A DNA stretch of 64,000 bases, from NCBI RefSeq assembly GCF_024868665.1, contig NC_079891.1, positions 33,770,357 through 33,834,356 on the forward strand, given 5' to 3'. Within the stretch, counting starts at the first letter, position 1, and the number at the start of each line of letters is the position of its first letter. Made by a program: the position numbers and the translations under genes. Under the pieces are notes generated by a model that had not been told where the DNA came from, ran no database searches, and saw only the letters and a list, made by a program, of their open reading frames with translations. Shown here one piece after another: positions 26,201 through 38,900 of this stretch. This stretch comes from Triplophysa rosa (taxonomy: Eukaryota > Chordata > Actinopteri > Cypriniformes > Nemacheilidae).

Positions 26201-27764
26201 GACTGATGAATGCCTCAGACCGGTCTGGTTGTCTTACTTTGATGTCACCTGTCACCCGTCTGTCAGTCTGTGCATGTGTCTGTTCGACATGAGCTGTATA
26301 TATCATGTAAACGACTTCCCCTTACAGAACAGCGCAAACAGAAAGATATGTGGAGCGATGCTGCTGCTGTGTGTGTGTGTGTGTGCGTGTGTGCGTGCGT
26401 GTGCGTGTGTGTGTGTGGTTTATGTTGGTTTTGAGGTGAAGATACATATCAAACCATCATTATTGAATTAGTGGTTCATGCTGAAGAAAGCAGTAGTTTT
26501 GTTATCATTGCTCATACTTGAGGTAAGTAATTACTAAGTATTAGTTTGTGCTACAGACGTGAATGATCTTCAAATTGTGTAGAAGAGAGATTTGCTTTGT
26601 GGACAGTAAATCTACTTAGATATATATATTTTTATACGCTATTTCTTGCCAGAAAGCAACTATGTACCAACCACCTATACCAACCACATACTGTAAGTGC
26701 ATAGCAACACAAAAACCGCTCGGTCCGCCGTGACAACCGCAGTGTTACCTCCTGTCAGCCGAGATAATTCCCAGTTTCCCACAGGCAGTCTGCCGTGAAA
26801 GCATCTCAGCGCACTGAGAAATTCATACTACTTGTCTGCCATGGCAGTATACAGTGATCAAATGCCAAAGATTGACATAGATATTTTTTTTCGTCAAAGA
26901 CCATTTTTGGCGGTTGGACACAAGCACTTTATGTGCATTAGACAGGGAATTAAGTAGGAAATTTTGCAAGTTTCTTGTCATAAAGCGGATGGTCTTGGTG
27001 ACGGTTTTATCCTCGGGTTAATGAAAGTGTGTCCACTTCATCCCAGCGGGACGTTTAAGATCAGAGGAAAGCGTCAAGCCCCGTCTCTCCATCCCTGTGA
27101 AATGAAAAGACATAAATACACTGAGGTCAGCGACAGAGGCGGGTTTATTACGCTTCTGATATGTGCGGTTTCTCCTGTGGAAGGAATGCAGAGAACAGAG
27201 CGAGACTGAAGAAGCTCTACGGCTCTTTTAGAACAGCTGGAGTTTAGATGGAAAGCCTTAGGGCTTCACTTAAATGCACAGAGGAACATTCGTTTTCTCA
27301 TTCGTAGCTGAAATTACAATGTTGTTTTGTAACAACATGGTCTGCTCTGTGGGAGAAATCAAAAGAAATATTGTTGACATGGCGGGAGTGCAGACCTGTA
27401 AAACACTTGTGGATAACTCATTATTTGATGAGACGTATGAGCTGATATTAAGATATTTTACTGCTGACTTGGATGTCTCGGCAAAAATGAGCACAGGTTG
27501 GTTTGAGACATTGCTGACATATCGGAGAAATGTGGAGACATTTTTGAAGAGCTAGAGGGGTAACGGCTTCATTAAATCAATAAAAATCAGTCTTTGGGTA
27601 AGAGCAAAAAGCAATTGCATCTGTTTTATTTTGGTGGACCATTGACGTGGTAGACAATTCATTTATTTTAGACAAATCTGAAGTAAGAGAATTTGTTTAA
27701 GCTCATACCTCTATAAACAGTATAAGTTTGTTAAGCTTAGCTGAAGAAAATAAATGCGCTTTAA

Positions 27765-28302
27765 AGGGGTCATATGACACGGCTGAAACGAATATTATCG
27801 TTTGTTTTAGATGTAGTGCAATGTGTATACACGATTTAAGGTTCAAAAACGCTGTATTTTACACATACCGTGCATGTTTGTATCTCCTCTTAGCCCCGCC
27901 TCTCTGAAACGCAGATTTTTTACAAAGCTCATGGCTCTGAAAAGCGAGGTGTGCTATGATTGGCCAGTTATCCAGTGCGTAGTGATTGGTCGAATACTGT
28001 AAGCGTGTGAGGGAAATGTAACGCCTCTGACCATATTTGGAACATCAGGTTCCTCTTCAATTGTACTGACAGGTACGCCCACCTTACTTGCATACACATT
28101 TGGGCGGTCTTAGTCAACTCATACCACCAACTGACGTAGATTTGTGGTGGTGTGGTTACACAAGGCGTTTCAGGCAGGTCTGGGTGAGCATTCGCTTTTA
28201 GATAGAATTCTAGAAGCAATTTTACGTGTCTTAATACATGCATGGGCAACTTATAACACACCAAACACACAGAAAACCATGTATTCGCACCATATGACCC
28301 CT
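27765..28302 (+). mobile_element. TTAA-flanked MITE, copy 3 (full length)
   Basis: The best-preserved copy: TTAA at 27761-27764, AGGGGTCATATGACACGG start, ACCATATGACCCCT end, TTAA at 28303-28306. Colinear with 811-1365 over its whole length. Lies in tnc intron 1. Confidence 0.85.
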
Positions 28303-29550
28303 TTAAATAAAATAAATACCAACCATGATGTCGACTAGACAGCTGTGCAGCTAACTGTTGGTTTGTAGGTTTGGTGTTCCCATGAAGAATCTTTGATATA
28401 ACCGCCTACGGCCCATAAATCTCCGAGAGTCTGGACAGGAGGATCTCAGTAGTGGACTGCGTGTGGAGTCACAGTACAGATGGTAGATTCTGATGGAAAA
28501 CCTCCAGGTTTTATTAGCGTCTCTCTGGTAAGCGTCCAGTGAAGAAGTGAGATTCTGTCTGGTGTATCTGTTTCACATGAGGGAAAGTGTCACGTAGGGC
28601 CGGTTCTCTGATGGTTTCCTCATCACGGGCAATGTTCTGCACAGTTCAGTGAAACTGGAGATTTCTTGGAAGTTGCCGTGCAATTGATTTGTGAAAGCCT
28701 AAAGCGTGTTTCCATCTGCAAAATTTGCTGATGTAACTGATCTTTCAGGTGAGGGGGTGTGAGTGTGTCACGTGCTATTATATTATATAGACGTATCATG
28801 TGTTACGCCAGGTCCAACATTATAAAACCGTATATTGTGGTTGCGTGATGTCATATACAGTAAGTGATGTTGGACTGAGTAAGCATTTAGTCTTTGATTA
28901 TTTGCAAGCAATATATAAGCCACAAACCCTTCTTGTTACAGTATAATAGTAGATATATTTTAGTGACTGTTCTTTAGGGCCGGTCAGTTGATGAAGGACT
29001 CGTGGACCTCATGATCACACCACGGGCGGCCACTGTTGAGCTCTCTTTAGATAAATATTCAAAATACAGCTACAAAACCTCTGAATTTAATGGATGAAAA
29101 TGATCGAAAAGATGATATAACAATAATTAAAGGTCATTTAGTGTCATCTCAACCAGAAAAGAAAGTGTTGAAAACTGTAGGCAAAGTGTTCCCAAATTGT
29201 TTTTGACAAAAATGACAATTCACTCGTGGAGCCATTTTCAAATCTTGATATCTCTACGGTTGCACCATCTAGGGCCTTACGTATATATAGACACCAAGAG
29301 ACAAGTTTGTTATAAACCAAAATCTAAAAGGACATTAAGGTATCTTTAATATTTATTGAGATACAGACATGCAAACTTTGAAAAAAGAACACAGAAAGTT
29401 ATTTTTCTCATATTTGAACTGTCATCGTTGACATGTGAAGCAACAAAAATGGCTAAAGGGAAATCAATGTGTAAAAATAAAATAAGAATGCACCGTATTT
29501 TTAAAGTAATTTTTCATCCATTCTAATCTGTCCCCAAATTTTACAGTAGC

Positions 29551-30057
29551 TCCTCACTGCAGAACGCGAGATCCAGGGGGCAAGGTTGGATCCAGATCCA
29601 GTCTCCTCCTATTGCATTGTGATTGGTCGACACTGGAACCAGTCTCCTCCAACTGCATCTTGATTGGTCGACAGATTTCTACGGCAGTTTTGCGTCATAC
29701 TCGTCTTGTTGCTCTACCATTTCCGCATTGAGTCGTAACTAAAGACGGAAAAACAAACTTGCTGAAGACAAACTTTATTTATTAACGTATTTTTAATAAC
29801 ATATTTTATTAGATTTCAGTTTAGGGTAAGGGTTTGGGTACTTTTAATAACGTATTTTATTACATTTAGGTTTAGGGTAGGTTTAACATAATTGTGATCA
29901 TGACTTACAGGCATACACTAAATTATGATTATAAGAGGAAATGTTAGCGACCACGGGTTGCAACTTAACTCTCCAAATTGCGGCTAAGTACGTAAAGTGG
30001 GAGGAGTTGTATCTGGATCCAACCTCGCCCCCTGGATCTTGTGTTCTGCAGTGAGGA
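29551..30057. mobile_element. MITE with ~46-bp inverted ends
   Basis: The left end (TCCTCACTGCAGAACGCGAG, then the AGATCCAGGGGGCAAGGTTG block) is mirrored at the right end (CCTCGCCCCCTGGATCTTG, then GTTCTGCAGTGAGGA) with only a few mismatches. Two GATTGGTCGACA-type repeats follow the left arm. No coding capacity. Confidence 0.85.
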
Positions 30058-30242
30058 CCATCTCAAATTTTAGGTGAAATTTGTCATTTTTTTGGTCCAT
30101 ACTGTGCATACAGTATTTTTGCGTATTACTCAATGAATATTCATCTAATGCATTTAATATATTGACTTTCATCACAATTTAAGTTTGTCTTACTAAAAAA
30201 AATAACAAGATCCAAAAATGGACACGGAATGACTATATAGAG

Positions 30243-30545
30243 CAGGGGTTCTCAACCTTTTTAACTCCAAGGCCCCTCACTGTATTCAACAATATTCAAA
30301 GGCCCCCCTTCCTCGCTCACAAAAACTCAAGATTTCTACCCAATCAAATATTTCAGAGCTTGACATTAATTGGAAAAGTGTTTATTCAAAATAAAAAAAT
30401 AAAAAAATATCTTGGTTTTTGGTTGTTTGCAAATGTATTTCAATGCTCATTTGGTCTAATTTGAAACTATTAGTCATCCTGAGGCCCCCTTGGAAGTCCG
30501 CTGGGGCTCCCTTGTGGGCCACGGCCCCCCTGTTGAGAACCACTG
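30243..30545. mobile_element. hAT-type MITE (CAGGGGTTCTCAACC ends)
   Basis: Termini CAGGGGTTCTCAACCTTTTT and CCCTGTTGAGAACCACTG are the hallmark of a widespread hAT MITE type. The flanks ATATAGAG (30235-30242) and ATATAGAT (30546-30553) form an 8-bp target-site duplication with one mismatch. Confidence 0.9.
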
Positions 30546-31317
30546 ATATAGATTAACAGAAAGATGTTTTCAAAAAGCATGAGTAATTCATAAATCAACA
30601 ACGTATTAATGTTTGTGCTTTCCTAAAATACTGTCTTTTACAGTAAAACATTAAATCTATAGCCCTCTGTGAGCTAGAAAAGCATGTATCCATCAAAGTC
30701 GTACGATCGCCCACTGACAGAACGTAAACACGTGTGTGTGTGTATGCGACGTACCCTCTACTCTAAACTACTTATGGAGCGTGGATGGATGTTTCCTGCT
30801 ATAGGCTCGTGATGGATAGTTTAGGCTCGCACTGAATTGGATATTTGCGGGGAATGGAATATGTTGAGCGATAAAAACGATTGAAAGCCGGAGCTCTTCT
30901 AGTCTAAACTTGTATGACACACACACATGCACAAGACTTTTGAAGATCAGGCAAACAGATGTCGGAACACTGAGGCCAGCCATCCTGGTCCCTGTTTTCC
31001 AGGTGGGAAAGTTCCCGTTGTGTTGCCAGTGCAGGGAAAGCTAATATAGATGCAGTAATTCTGGATTACAACTGAAGGAAAGCACAGCTGTTTGTTCCAG
31101 AAACCCGGAGGAGTTCCCCATTTATCTTCATGACTTAGATTCATGATTTCTTTAGGACACACAGTCATCTACAATGATGCTGTTGCCTGGCAACCGTAAA
31201 CAACCTACAGGTACAGTGAAACGACATGACTACCATTATCATCAACTGTCCTGTCAATGCTGGAAATATTCATCATGAGGTTTTTTGAAGCGGACAGAGG
31301 AAAACGGAAATGTATAC

Positions 31318-31845
31318 CGTGCGTCCGCAGTCGCCTGCTTCCGTACTATATAGTAGGCGAAAATGAGTATGAGTCACGAGTAGTATGTCCGAAACCTCAG
31401 TATGCACAACACAGTATAGGCGAGAAATACCCGGATGGTCTACTGCTTCCGTCAAGATTTGTGAGTGTGCACCAGATGGACACTTCTCTATCCCATGATG
31501 CCACTGGAGCTGAGCAACGGCCAAATTTCCAAATTTGATCAAATAAAAATTGCGGAAAACTTCCAAACGGGTGTCTGTATTTTTAAATGTAAGTACAGAT
31601 TAATGAATTTCTTGTGAATAAATTATGTTTTTACCGACGCCTAGGTACAAGTGGATGTTAATACGTCATAGGTCAAAGAGCATACGGGTCACATGACAAT
31701 AAAACATGGTGGATGCAGTACGTCCGAAATCTATTAATACTACCCCCACACATACTATATAGAACGTACTGTTTTAACGGCCCGATAGGTAGGTACTTCA
31801 TTTAGATCAGTACGTACTGTCATAGTATGCGATTTCGGACGCAAC
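31318..31845. mobile_element. MITE with TGCGTCCGAAATCGCATAC-type ends
   Basis: The right end reads CATAGTATGCGATTTCGGACGC. The left end is a degenerate mirror image (CCGTGCGTCCGCAGTCGCC, then GTACTATATAGTAGG). GTACGTACTG and GTATGTCCGAAA motifs lie inside. The overlapping open frames (31257-31566, both strands) are repeat-derived. Confidence 0.75.
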
Positions 31846-32630
31846 GATAGTAACTAACGATGGCGACTGTTGTACTTCCCACATGGGACTGTGTCTAAGC
31901 AAATAGGGCAGATCGTCACCACTGCTGGGCGGGCTTTGCCGTTGAGTGACGACATTAACGGCAGAATTCAAATCTTTGCTTTTACCAGCAGGGTTTTTGA
32001 ATTACGCAAATTATTAAAAAAGGAGTGAGCACATTTTTAACTGTTTACTGCTTGTTTACAGACACTGTGGACACGTATTAATGTTTTAACACATTATAAA
32101 AGTGAATTTTGCAAAATACGTGCCCTTTAAGCTAACTTTTATAAGTTCCTATCCTGCTGTTTTAAAGCCCACCGTGGGAGGAGATTCAATAGGTTCACAC
32201 TGAATTTAACTGCAGTTCATCAGAGAAGCGATCGCAGGCTTGTATAGTGCGCACGCTGTGTATATGATCTCATAAACCCATCCATTAGTTTGAGAAGAGT
32301 TTTGATCTGACCCTTTAGGGTTGTATGGTCACAGGTCAGCCCTTAAATGGGTGTAAAAAGAAACGTGGACGGGTGGGCGGTGTTTTTCATTAACGTCTTG
32401 ACTGAGAGCCGTGAGGTCACAGGTTTAAGCTCTTGAACCGGATGGTTCCCATGTCACACCTATAAACTGAAGCCTGTCCAGGGTGACAAACGCTATTAGT
32501 ATTGCCATGTAGAAAACACACAACTAAACACCAACCCTGCCACATCACACACATTCTGATGGGTAAAGTGGTCATAATGGGAATTGTATTGGTTTTCGAT
32601 GGAAAATATAATGGGGTCTGTGGGGCTCTA

Positions 32631-33850
32631 CTGCCCTGCTGAAAAATCCATTAAAACCATTAAATATGTTATATTTAATGGTTTTAAAGGGATTTGTACT
32701 GGCTTTAATGGAAACTGTAATGCTTCTACTGGTATGTGATGGATTCTATTGGTGGGATGTCAAATCCTACTGGAATAATGCCAAAAACACACTACAAAAT
32801 TTTTTGTAATGGTTTTAATGGAAAAGCTAATGGTTCATGGTTTCTATGTTTTTTTTCAGCAGGGTGCTGATCTGGGAACCAATAGAACACCATTAAATCC
32901 TACTGGAATAAGACCCACGCTATATAAAGAAGCTTTGTACTGGTTTTAATGGTAAACAGCTGATCATAAGGGTGTTTGTGATGGAAATCATTAGATGTTT
33001 TTTTGCCAGCAACCTTGCTGAAAAAAACCATAGAAACCATTAAGGAAGTTGTAATGGTTTTATAGGGATTTGTATTGGTTTTAATGGAAACTGTAATGGT
33101 TCTACTGGTATGTGATGGACTCTATTGGTGGGATGTTAAATCCTACTGGAATAATGCCCAAAACACACTACAAAAAGGCATTTTGTAATGGTTTTAATGG
33201 AAAAAGCTAATGGTTCATAATGGTATTTTATTGTAAACCATTAGAATTTCTGTAATGGTTTCTGTTGGGGTTCTATTGTTTTTTTCAGCAGGGAAGCTTC
33301 CCTGCTGAAAAAAACAATAGAAACCATTAAAGGAGTTGTGATGGTTTTAATGAAAATGGTAATGGTTCTACTGGTATGTGATGGATTCTATTGGTGGGAT
33401 GTTTACCCTGCTGAAAAAAACAATAGAACCCCAACAGAAACCATTACAGAAATTCCAATGGTTTACAATAAAATACCATTATGAACCATTAGCTTTTTCC
33501 ATTAAAACCACTGCAAAATGCATTTTTGTAGTGTGTTTGGGGCATTATTCCAGTAGGATTTAACATCCCACCAATAGAATCCATCACGTACCAGTAGCAC
33601 CATTACAGTTTCCATTTAAGCCAATACAAATCCCTTTAAAACCAATAAAACCATTATAACTTCTTTAATGGTTTCCATTGATTTTTTCAGCAGGGAAATT
33701 CTATTGGAATAATGCCCAAAACACTAAAAAAAATATTTTGTAATGTTTTAATGGAAAAAGCTTATAGTTCATAATGGTATTTTAATGTAAACCATTAGAA
33801 TTTCTGTAATGGTGTCTATTGGGTTTCTATTGTTCTTTTTTCAGCAGGGT
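32631..33850. mobile_element. Nested cluster of CCCTGCTGAAAAAA MITEs
   Basis: The terminus CCCTGCTGAAAAA (or CCTTGCTGAAAAA) occurs at about 32634, 33013, 33300 and 33404. Its inverted form TTTTTTCAGCAGGG ends near 32868, 33293, 33692 and 33848. The interiors share runs such as TAATGGTTTTAATGGAAA and ATTCTATTGGTGGGATG in both orientations. At least four copies, some nested, explain the whole stretch. A fragment of the family lies at about 49515-49735. Confidence 0.85.
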
Positions 33851-34721
33851 AAGCATGCGTTGGTTTTGCATCACTTCATCTGCATCTTTGTTTATTCTTA
33901 TCAATTTTAAGTCACTATCATTGCTCATTCTTAAAGATTTGAACAAACCTGTAACTATAAGTTTTGCATTTGCCATAACTCGTCCCACTATATTTGCTGT
34001 GGACATGAATGATAAAATGAAGTCCTAGCGGTGAGTTGTTGAGAGTGCATTTTCTTTTTTAAGCGTTGTTTGCATTGTTGAAGGAATACATTGAAAAATT
34101 TGTCACTTATTCAAACTTACGAGGCTGTTGTTCTTTTGTGAAGCGCATCTCTCATGTACCATGTCGACGTGATGCATCAAAACTAGAAGTTTGATGTGAT
34201 TCAGTGAAAAGTTTGGTGAACTGCGATTGGCCTTTCTGAGTGTATCATTAGCAGATTCATTTGTATTCATCTCTACCAGCTGCCCGCGAGGGATGTCAGT
34301 TTCACCATCGGTGAAAAAGCGTCTACATCATGAAGAACTCAAAGAAAAATGTATTTGGAGAATCCGAGGAGAAATATTACACAGTTCGGCTGAACTTCTA
34401 GGCCAATGAAACTCTTAGTCCAAATATTAAGTGAAGCAAAAAAACATGAAGGAAGAAAATGAAGAATATCCACTGTCCAAAGAATATTGATGACTGAATT
34501 AATGGTTAGAAAAGAAACAAGTCATTACACTGTGTTATGGGATAGAGCATATTACCTATTCAAACCAACAAGATCAACTAATCGAGTTACATGCTCCTTC
34601 TCCATTAGGAAACTTAATGGACAAATTAATTGACTATCCTATCACATTTCACATTTTTTATCAAAATTTTTTTAAAATCTGTCATTTATTCACACTAATG
34701 CCATTAAAATCCTGTATGTGA

Positions 34722-34915
34722 CTCTTTCTTCTGCAGAACACAACAGAAGATATTTTGAGAAATGTCTGGTTTTGTGTTCATACAATGGAAGTCAATTGAG
34801 TTCAGTGTTGTTTGGTTATCAACATTCTCCAAAATATCTTCTTTTGTGAGGAATGAAAGTCATACAGGTTTGAGGTTTGGAATGACATGAGGTTGAATAA
34901 ATGACCAATTTTTTA
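34722..34915. mobile_element. Dispersed palindromic repeat, copy
   Basis: Same family as 1830-2093: GTCTGGTTTTGTGTTCATAC, AAATATCTTCTTTTGTGAGG and AAAGTCATACAGGTTTG are present. It lies about 540 bp before tnc exon 2. Confidence 0.75.
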
Positions 34916-35453
34916 TTTGTTTTTCTCTTCTGCACACAGCGCATGTTGTTTACACCTAAACTCCTGACGCATAATTGAGTTTCACAACGATAGACTTTTG
35001 CACTTAGATTCCTCTGAAAGTCCCTCCGGCCGTCTGGCTGGTGAAGCGAAGAGTGTAGGTGGGTGATAACTTAGGTTTTTCTCTCCAGCATCGCACACGC
35101 TCGCTCATCAGAGACGCGTGCAAGCCGCGCGGACATCCAGAATGAGATTTAGACGAGCTTTCCCACGCTGCGTAGGAGACCCAGACTCTGGCCTCCGTCC
35201 ACCGTCCACAAATTACACAGCTCCCGTGTCCAGATATGAGCTCATCACAGCTGAATTCTGCTGACTAAAGATGTCCTTTAATATACTTCAAGTAAAAGAC
35301 TATATTTTAGGAGTCTGAGTCACTGTGTCTTAGAGGAAGATGGATCAATGATCAATGATATTAAGCACCTTATTTTTTTATCCTAATGCTGCATGTTCTC
35401 TTTCACTTGCCATTTGTAACTTTTGATTAATTTGTTCACTTTCTTTTGTATAG

Positions 35454-35971
35454 ACTCACCAGGACCAGGGACCATAAGTGCCGAGCTCAACAGAGGACAA
35501 CCATGGCTTCACGTCTGACATTCAGATGTTTGGTCGTGGCCACCCTGTTGTCTCTAAATTATGCCGGCCTTGTAAAAAAGGTGATCCGGCAACGACAGGA
35601 CGCTCTGACCATTCCGGGCACGCACAACGTGACCCTCCCGAATGCCCAGCCTGTGGTTTTCAACCACGTTTACAACATCAAGGTCCCCAGTGCCTCTCTG
35701 TGTTCGGTGGACTTGGACTCACTAGGCGGTTCGGATCTTGAGCAAAGGGATGACCCGTCTAGCTCAGAGGTGAGGGAGCACACGACAGATGGGCAAAATC
35801 AGATCGTCTTTACCCATCGCATCAACATCCCCAAGCAGGCCTGTGGGTGTAAGGAGGGACTGCCTGACCTGAAGGATCTTCTGAATCGACTGGAGATGCT
35901 GGAGGGTGAAGTGTCCACGCTGAGGGATCAATGCAGCGCAGAAACCACATGCTGCAGCGCACAGGTCACAG
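35454..35971 (+). CDS. tnc: tnc exon 2: start codon, signal peptide, assembly domain
   Basis: The acceptor TTCTTTTGTATAG ends at 35453 and the donor GTACGC starts at 35972. Translation starts at 35503 (ACAACCATGG, a good Kozak context), giving [20 protein letters not shown], a typical signal peptide. The mature part carries a CGC cysteine pair (KQACGCKEG, about residues 108-116) and then leucine heptads ([18 protein letters not shown]) ending in cysteines. In tenascins this segment forms trimers by coiled coil and hexamers by disulfides. The exon ends in phase 1. The 35454-35502 part is 5' UTR and holds the end of a possible upstream frame. Confidence 0.95.
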
Positions 35972-38900
35972 GTACGCGTTAGCTTTTCTGTTCATTTTTA
36001 ACAGTGGTGAACTTGTTTTTGTTATCTGTTCGGAAAAGGCAAGTAACGGATGTAATTTCTTCCGTGTGTCTTTAAGGTGCGATCGGTACGAAGCCGTACT
36101 GCAACGGTCATGGAAACTACAGCACTGAGATCTGTGCTTGCATCTGTCAGCCAGGCTGGAAGGGTCCCAAATGTACGATTCCCGACTGTCCCGGAGACTG
36201 TGGCGACCGGGGCCGTTGTGTTAACGGAAGGTGCGAGTGCTTCGATGGCTTCTTCGGTGTGGACTGCAGCTGTCCCGTTGACTGCGGGGAGAATGGACAG
36301 TGCGTTAACGGGTTCTGCGTTTGCGTTGAGGGTTTCTCAGGTGAGGACTGCTTGGAGTCAGCCTGTCCTGACAACTGCCGGGGTCGGGGCCGTTGCATGG
36401 ATGGCGAGTGCGTGTGCGACGAGCCCTGGACTGGCTTCGATTGCTCTGAACTCATCTGCCCGAATGACTGTTACGACCGTGGGCGCTGCGACAACGGAAC
36501 CTGTTACTGCGATGCAGGCTTCTCTGGAGAGGACTGCGGGGCACGCATTTGTCCCAGCGACTGCTCCGGACGAGGTTTCTGCATCGATGGGCGGTGCGTA
36601 TGTGATGCGGGATACACGGCCGAGGACTGCTCCGTCTTGACCTGTCCAAATGACTGCAATGGCAGGGGACGTTGCGTCAATGGGATGTGTATTTGCGATG
36701 TGGGTTACCGCGGCGAGGACTGCGGTAAGCTATTGTGCCCGAGCAACTGCAACGGGAGGGGTCACTGCATCGACGGACGCTGCGAATGCGACGTCGGCTT
36801 CCAGGGTCCCGACTGCTCGGAGTTCAGCTGCCCTAATGACTGCAACGACCGGGGTCGCTGCGTGAATGGTCAGTGCGTGTGCGAGGAGGGATTTGCTGGT
36901 GAGGATTGCAGCATCAAAACCTGCCCGTCGGACTGTTATGGCCAAGGTCGGTGTGTGGACGGGAAGTGCGTCTGCTTTCCAGACTTTGCTGGAGAAGACT
37001 GCAGTCAAGCTAGCTGCCCGAGCAACTGCCTGAACCGTGGGCGCTGCGTCACTGGGCAGTGCGTCTGCGATGAAGGTTTCGTCGGAGAAGACTGCAGTCA
37101 GACGAAATGCCCCAACGACTGCCTCGGCCGTGGAAAGTGTGTGGAGGGCCGCTGTGTGTGTCCTGATGGTTTTGAGGGGCACGACTGCTCGGTTTTAACC
37201 TGCCCTGGAAACTGTAATAATCACGGACGATGCGTCCATGGCAAATGCGTGTGCGATGAAGCTTTTGTTGGAGACGCCTGCGGAGAAAGAGGCTGTCCTA
37301 ACAACTGTGGGGACGCGGGGCTCTGTGTGGACGGCCGCTGCATCTGTGATGAAGGCTACGTTGGAGAGGATTGCTCTGAAGGTGAGACTTACACAATTGT
37401 TACTAAGCACTTGTTATGAATTTACTCGCTTCTTTGCTTGACAAAATAAAGAAATAATTCCCAGATCAATTCTTCAGTCCTATGCTGTCGCAAATGTATA
37501 CGACTTACTTTTGTCCATGAAACATTGATTTAACTGATGTCAAATCTGATGATTTGAATGAATGTCGTTGAATGAAAGCCGTTGTGAAAATGAAAATGTT
37601 TCACGAGTAAAACAGTTAGACTGCTCCCTCAGCACAGCAGGTCTTTGCACAATGGAACTCATGTCTTGACCGATACCAGATGTGTGTCTGTAAAATCCAT
37701 TAACTTCATATAGAGGATCGTAGTGGTGGAGGGCAAGCGGACTATGTTAACCAATTAAAGTCAAATGATCCCAAAATGTCCATTAATAAGAGTTTGATTG
37801 AACGGTTCCCAGTAACCACTGGAGATGTGGAGAGGTCCGTGGGTTTTCTCAAATAACGAACATGAATCTGTTTTCCAGTCTCACCACCGAAAGACTTGAT
37901 CGTTGAAGATGTCTCTCCGGATAAGATGAACCTCGGGTGGAAGAACGAGATGCTGGTGACGGATTATTTGATCACTTACACCCCGACGTCACCGGGTGGC
38001 CTGCAGATGGACTTGCGTGTACCTGGAGATCACACATCAGCCACAGTGGCCGAGCTGGAACCTGGTATTGAGTATCTGATCAATGTTTATGCTGTTCTCA
38101 ATAACAAGAAGAGCGTTCCAGTCAGCGTCCGAGTGGCCACACGTACGTCCATGCACATATTCTAAAAAAACGCAATTGTTTTAATTTGTTAAATGGTGTT
38201 GTGTTTATTGCATGTGATATTCATTTCATCTATGACAAGCATGCTTGACTTTATGTGCTGTTTATATATACAGGGTCATTTGGATGGTTAGTAAATAAGC
38301 TTTGCTTAGTATAATAATGCTTTTAATCTTTAATGTTATTTTGTAAATGATGTACTAGTAAGAACACTTGTAAGAACATGTATTTTATTATTTTTTTCCT
38401 GTTTCATATTATTATTTTTCTTATTTCTATTCTGTCTTGATGTGTCTACTGTTAAAATGTGTTTTCTGCACAATGCAAAACAGAAATAAATTGGAATTGA
38501 ATTCTCGTCTTACAGGTCTCCCGCAACCGGAAGGCCTGAAGTTTAAATCCGTCCAGGAAACGTCTGTACTGGTTTCATGGGACCCGCTGAAGTTTCCATT
38601 TGATGGCTGGGAGCTTATTTTTCGCAACACGGTTAGAGTCTCATTTCCTAATTCGGAACAATCGTTAAAGGCATTTGACACTAATTATATTAACAATATA
38701 TGAAATTTGGAAATGTACACTATTTGCTTACCTTTGCTTGAGGTTTGACATGATCTTAAAAGCCTTTTGATCTGAAGCCAGATGCTTACAATAAATGTCA
38801 GAAATTAGTGTTATATACAAACATATAAATTACCAACATATTACTTTTATTGCAGAACTAAAATTGATTAATCATTTTTTAATGGATGATGCTGTTTAAA

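Larger units (their letters stand above)
24897..35453 (+). other. tnc: tnc intron 1 (~10.6 kb)
   Basis: Runs from the candidate donor at 24897 to the acceptor TTCTTTTGTATAG ending at 35453. It contains GT microsatellites with an embedded MITE (25.7-26.4 kb), a TTAA MITE (27765-28302), MITEs at 29551-30057, 30243-30545 and 31318-31845, a nested MITE cluster (32631-33850) and a palindromic repeat copy (34722-34915). No internal coding exon is recognisable on either strand. Confidence 0.55.

Noticed and set aside
25640..26471. Several open frames giving Cys/Val or Thr/His runs
   Set aside because: Translations of GT microsatellites in various phases.
36147..37410. Antisense and off-frame open frames over the EGF exon
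   Set aside because: They are shadows of a GC-rich, highly periodic coding exon; only the + frame gives the EGF cysteine pattern.
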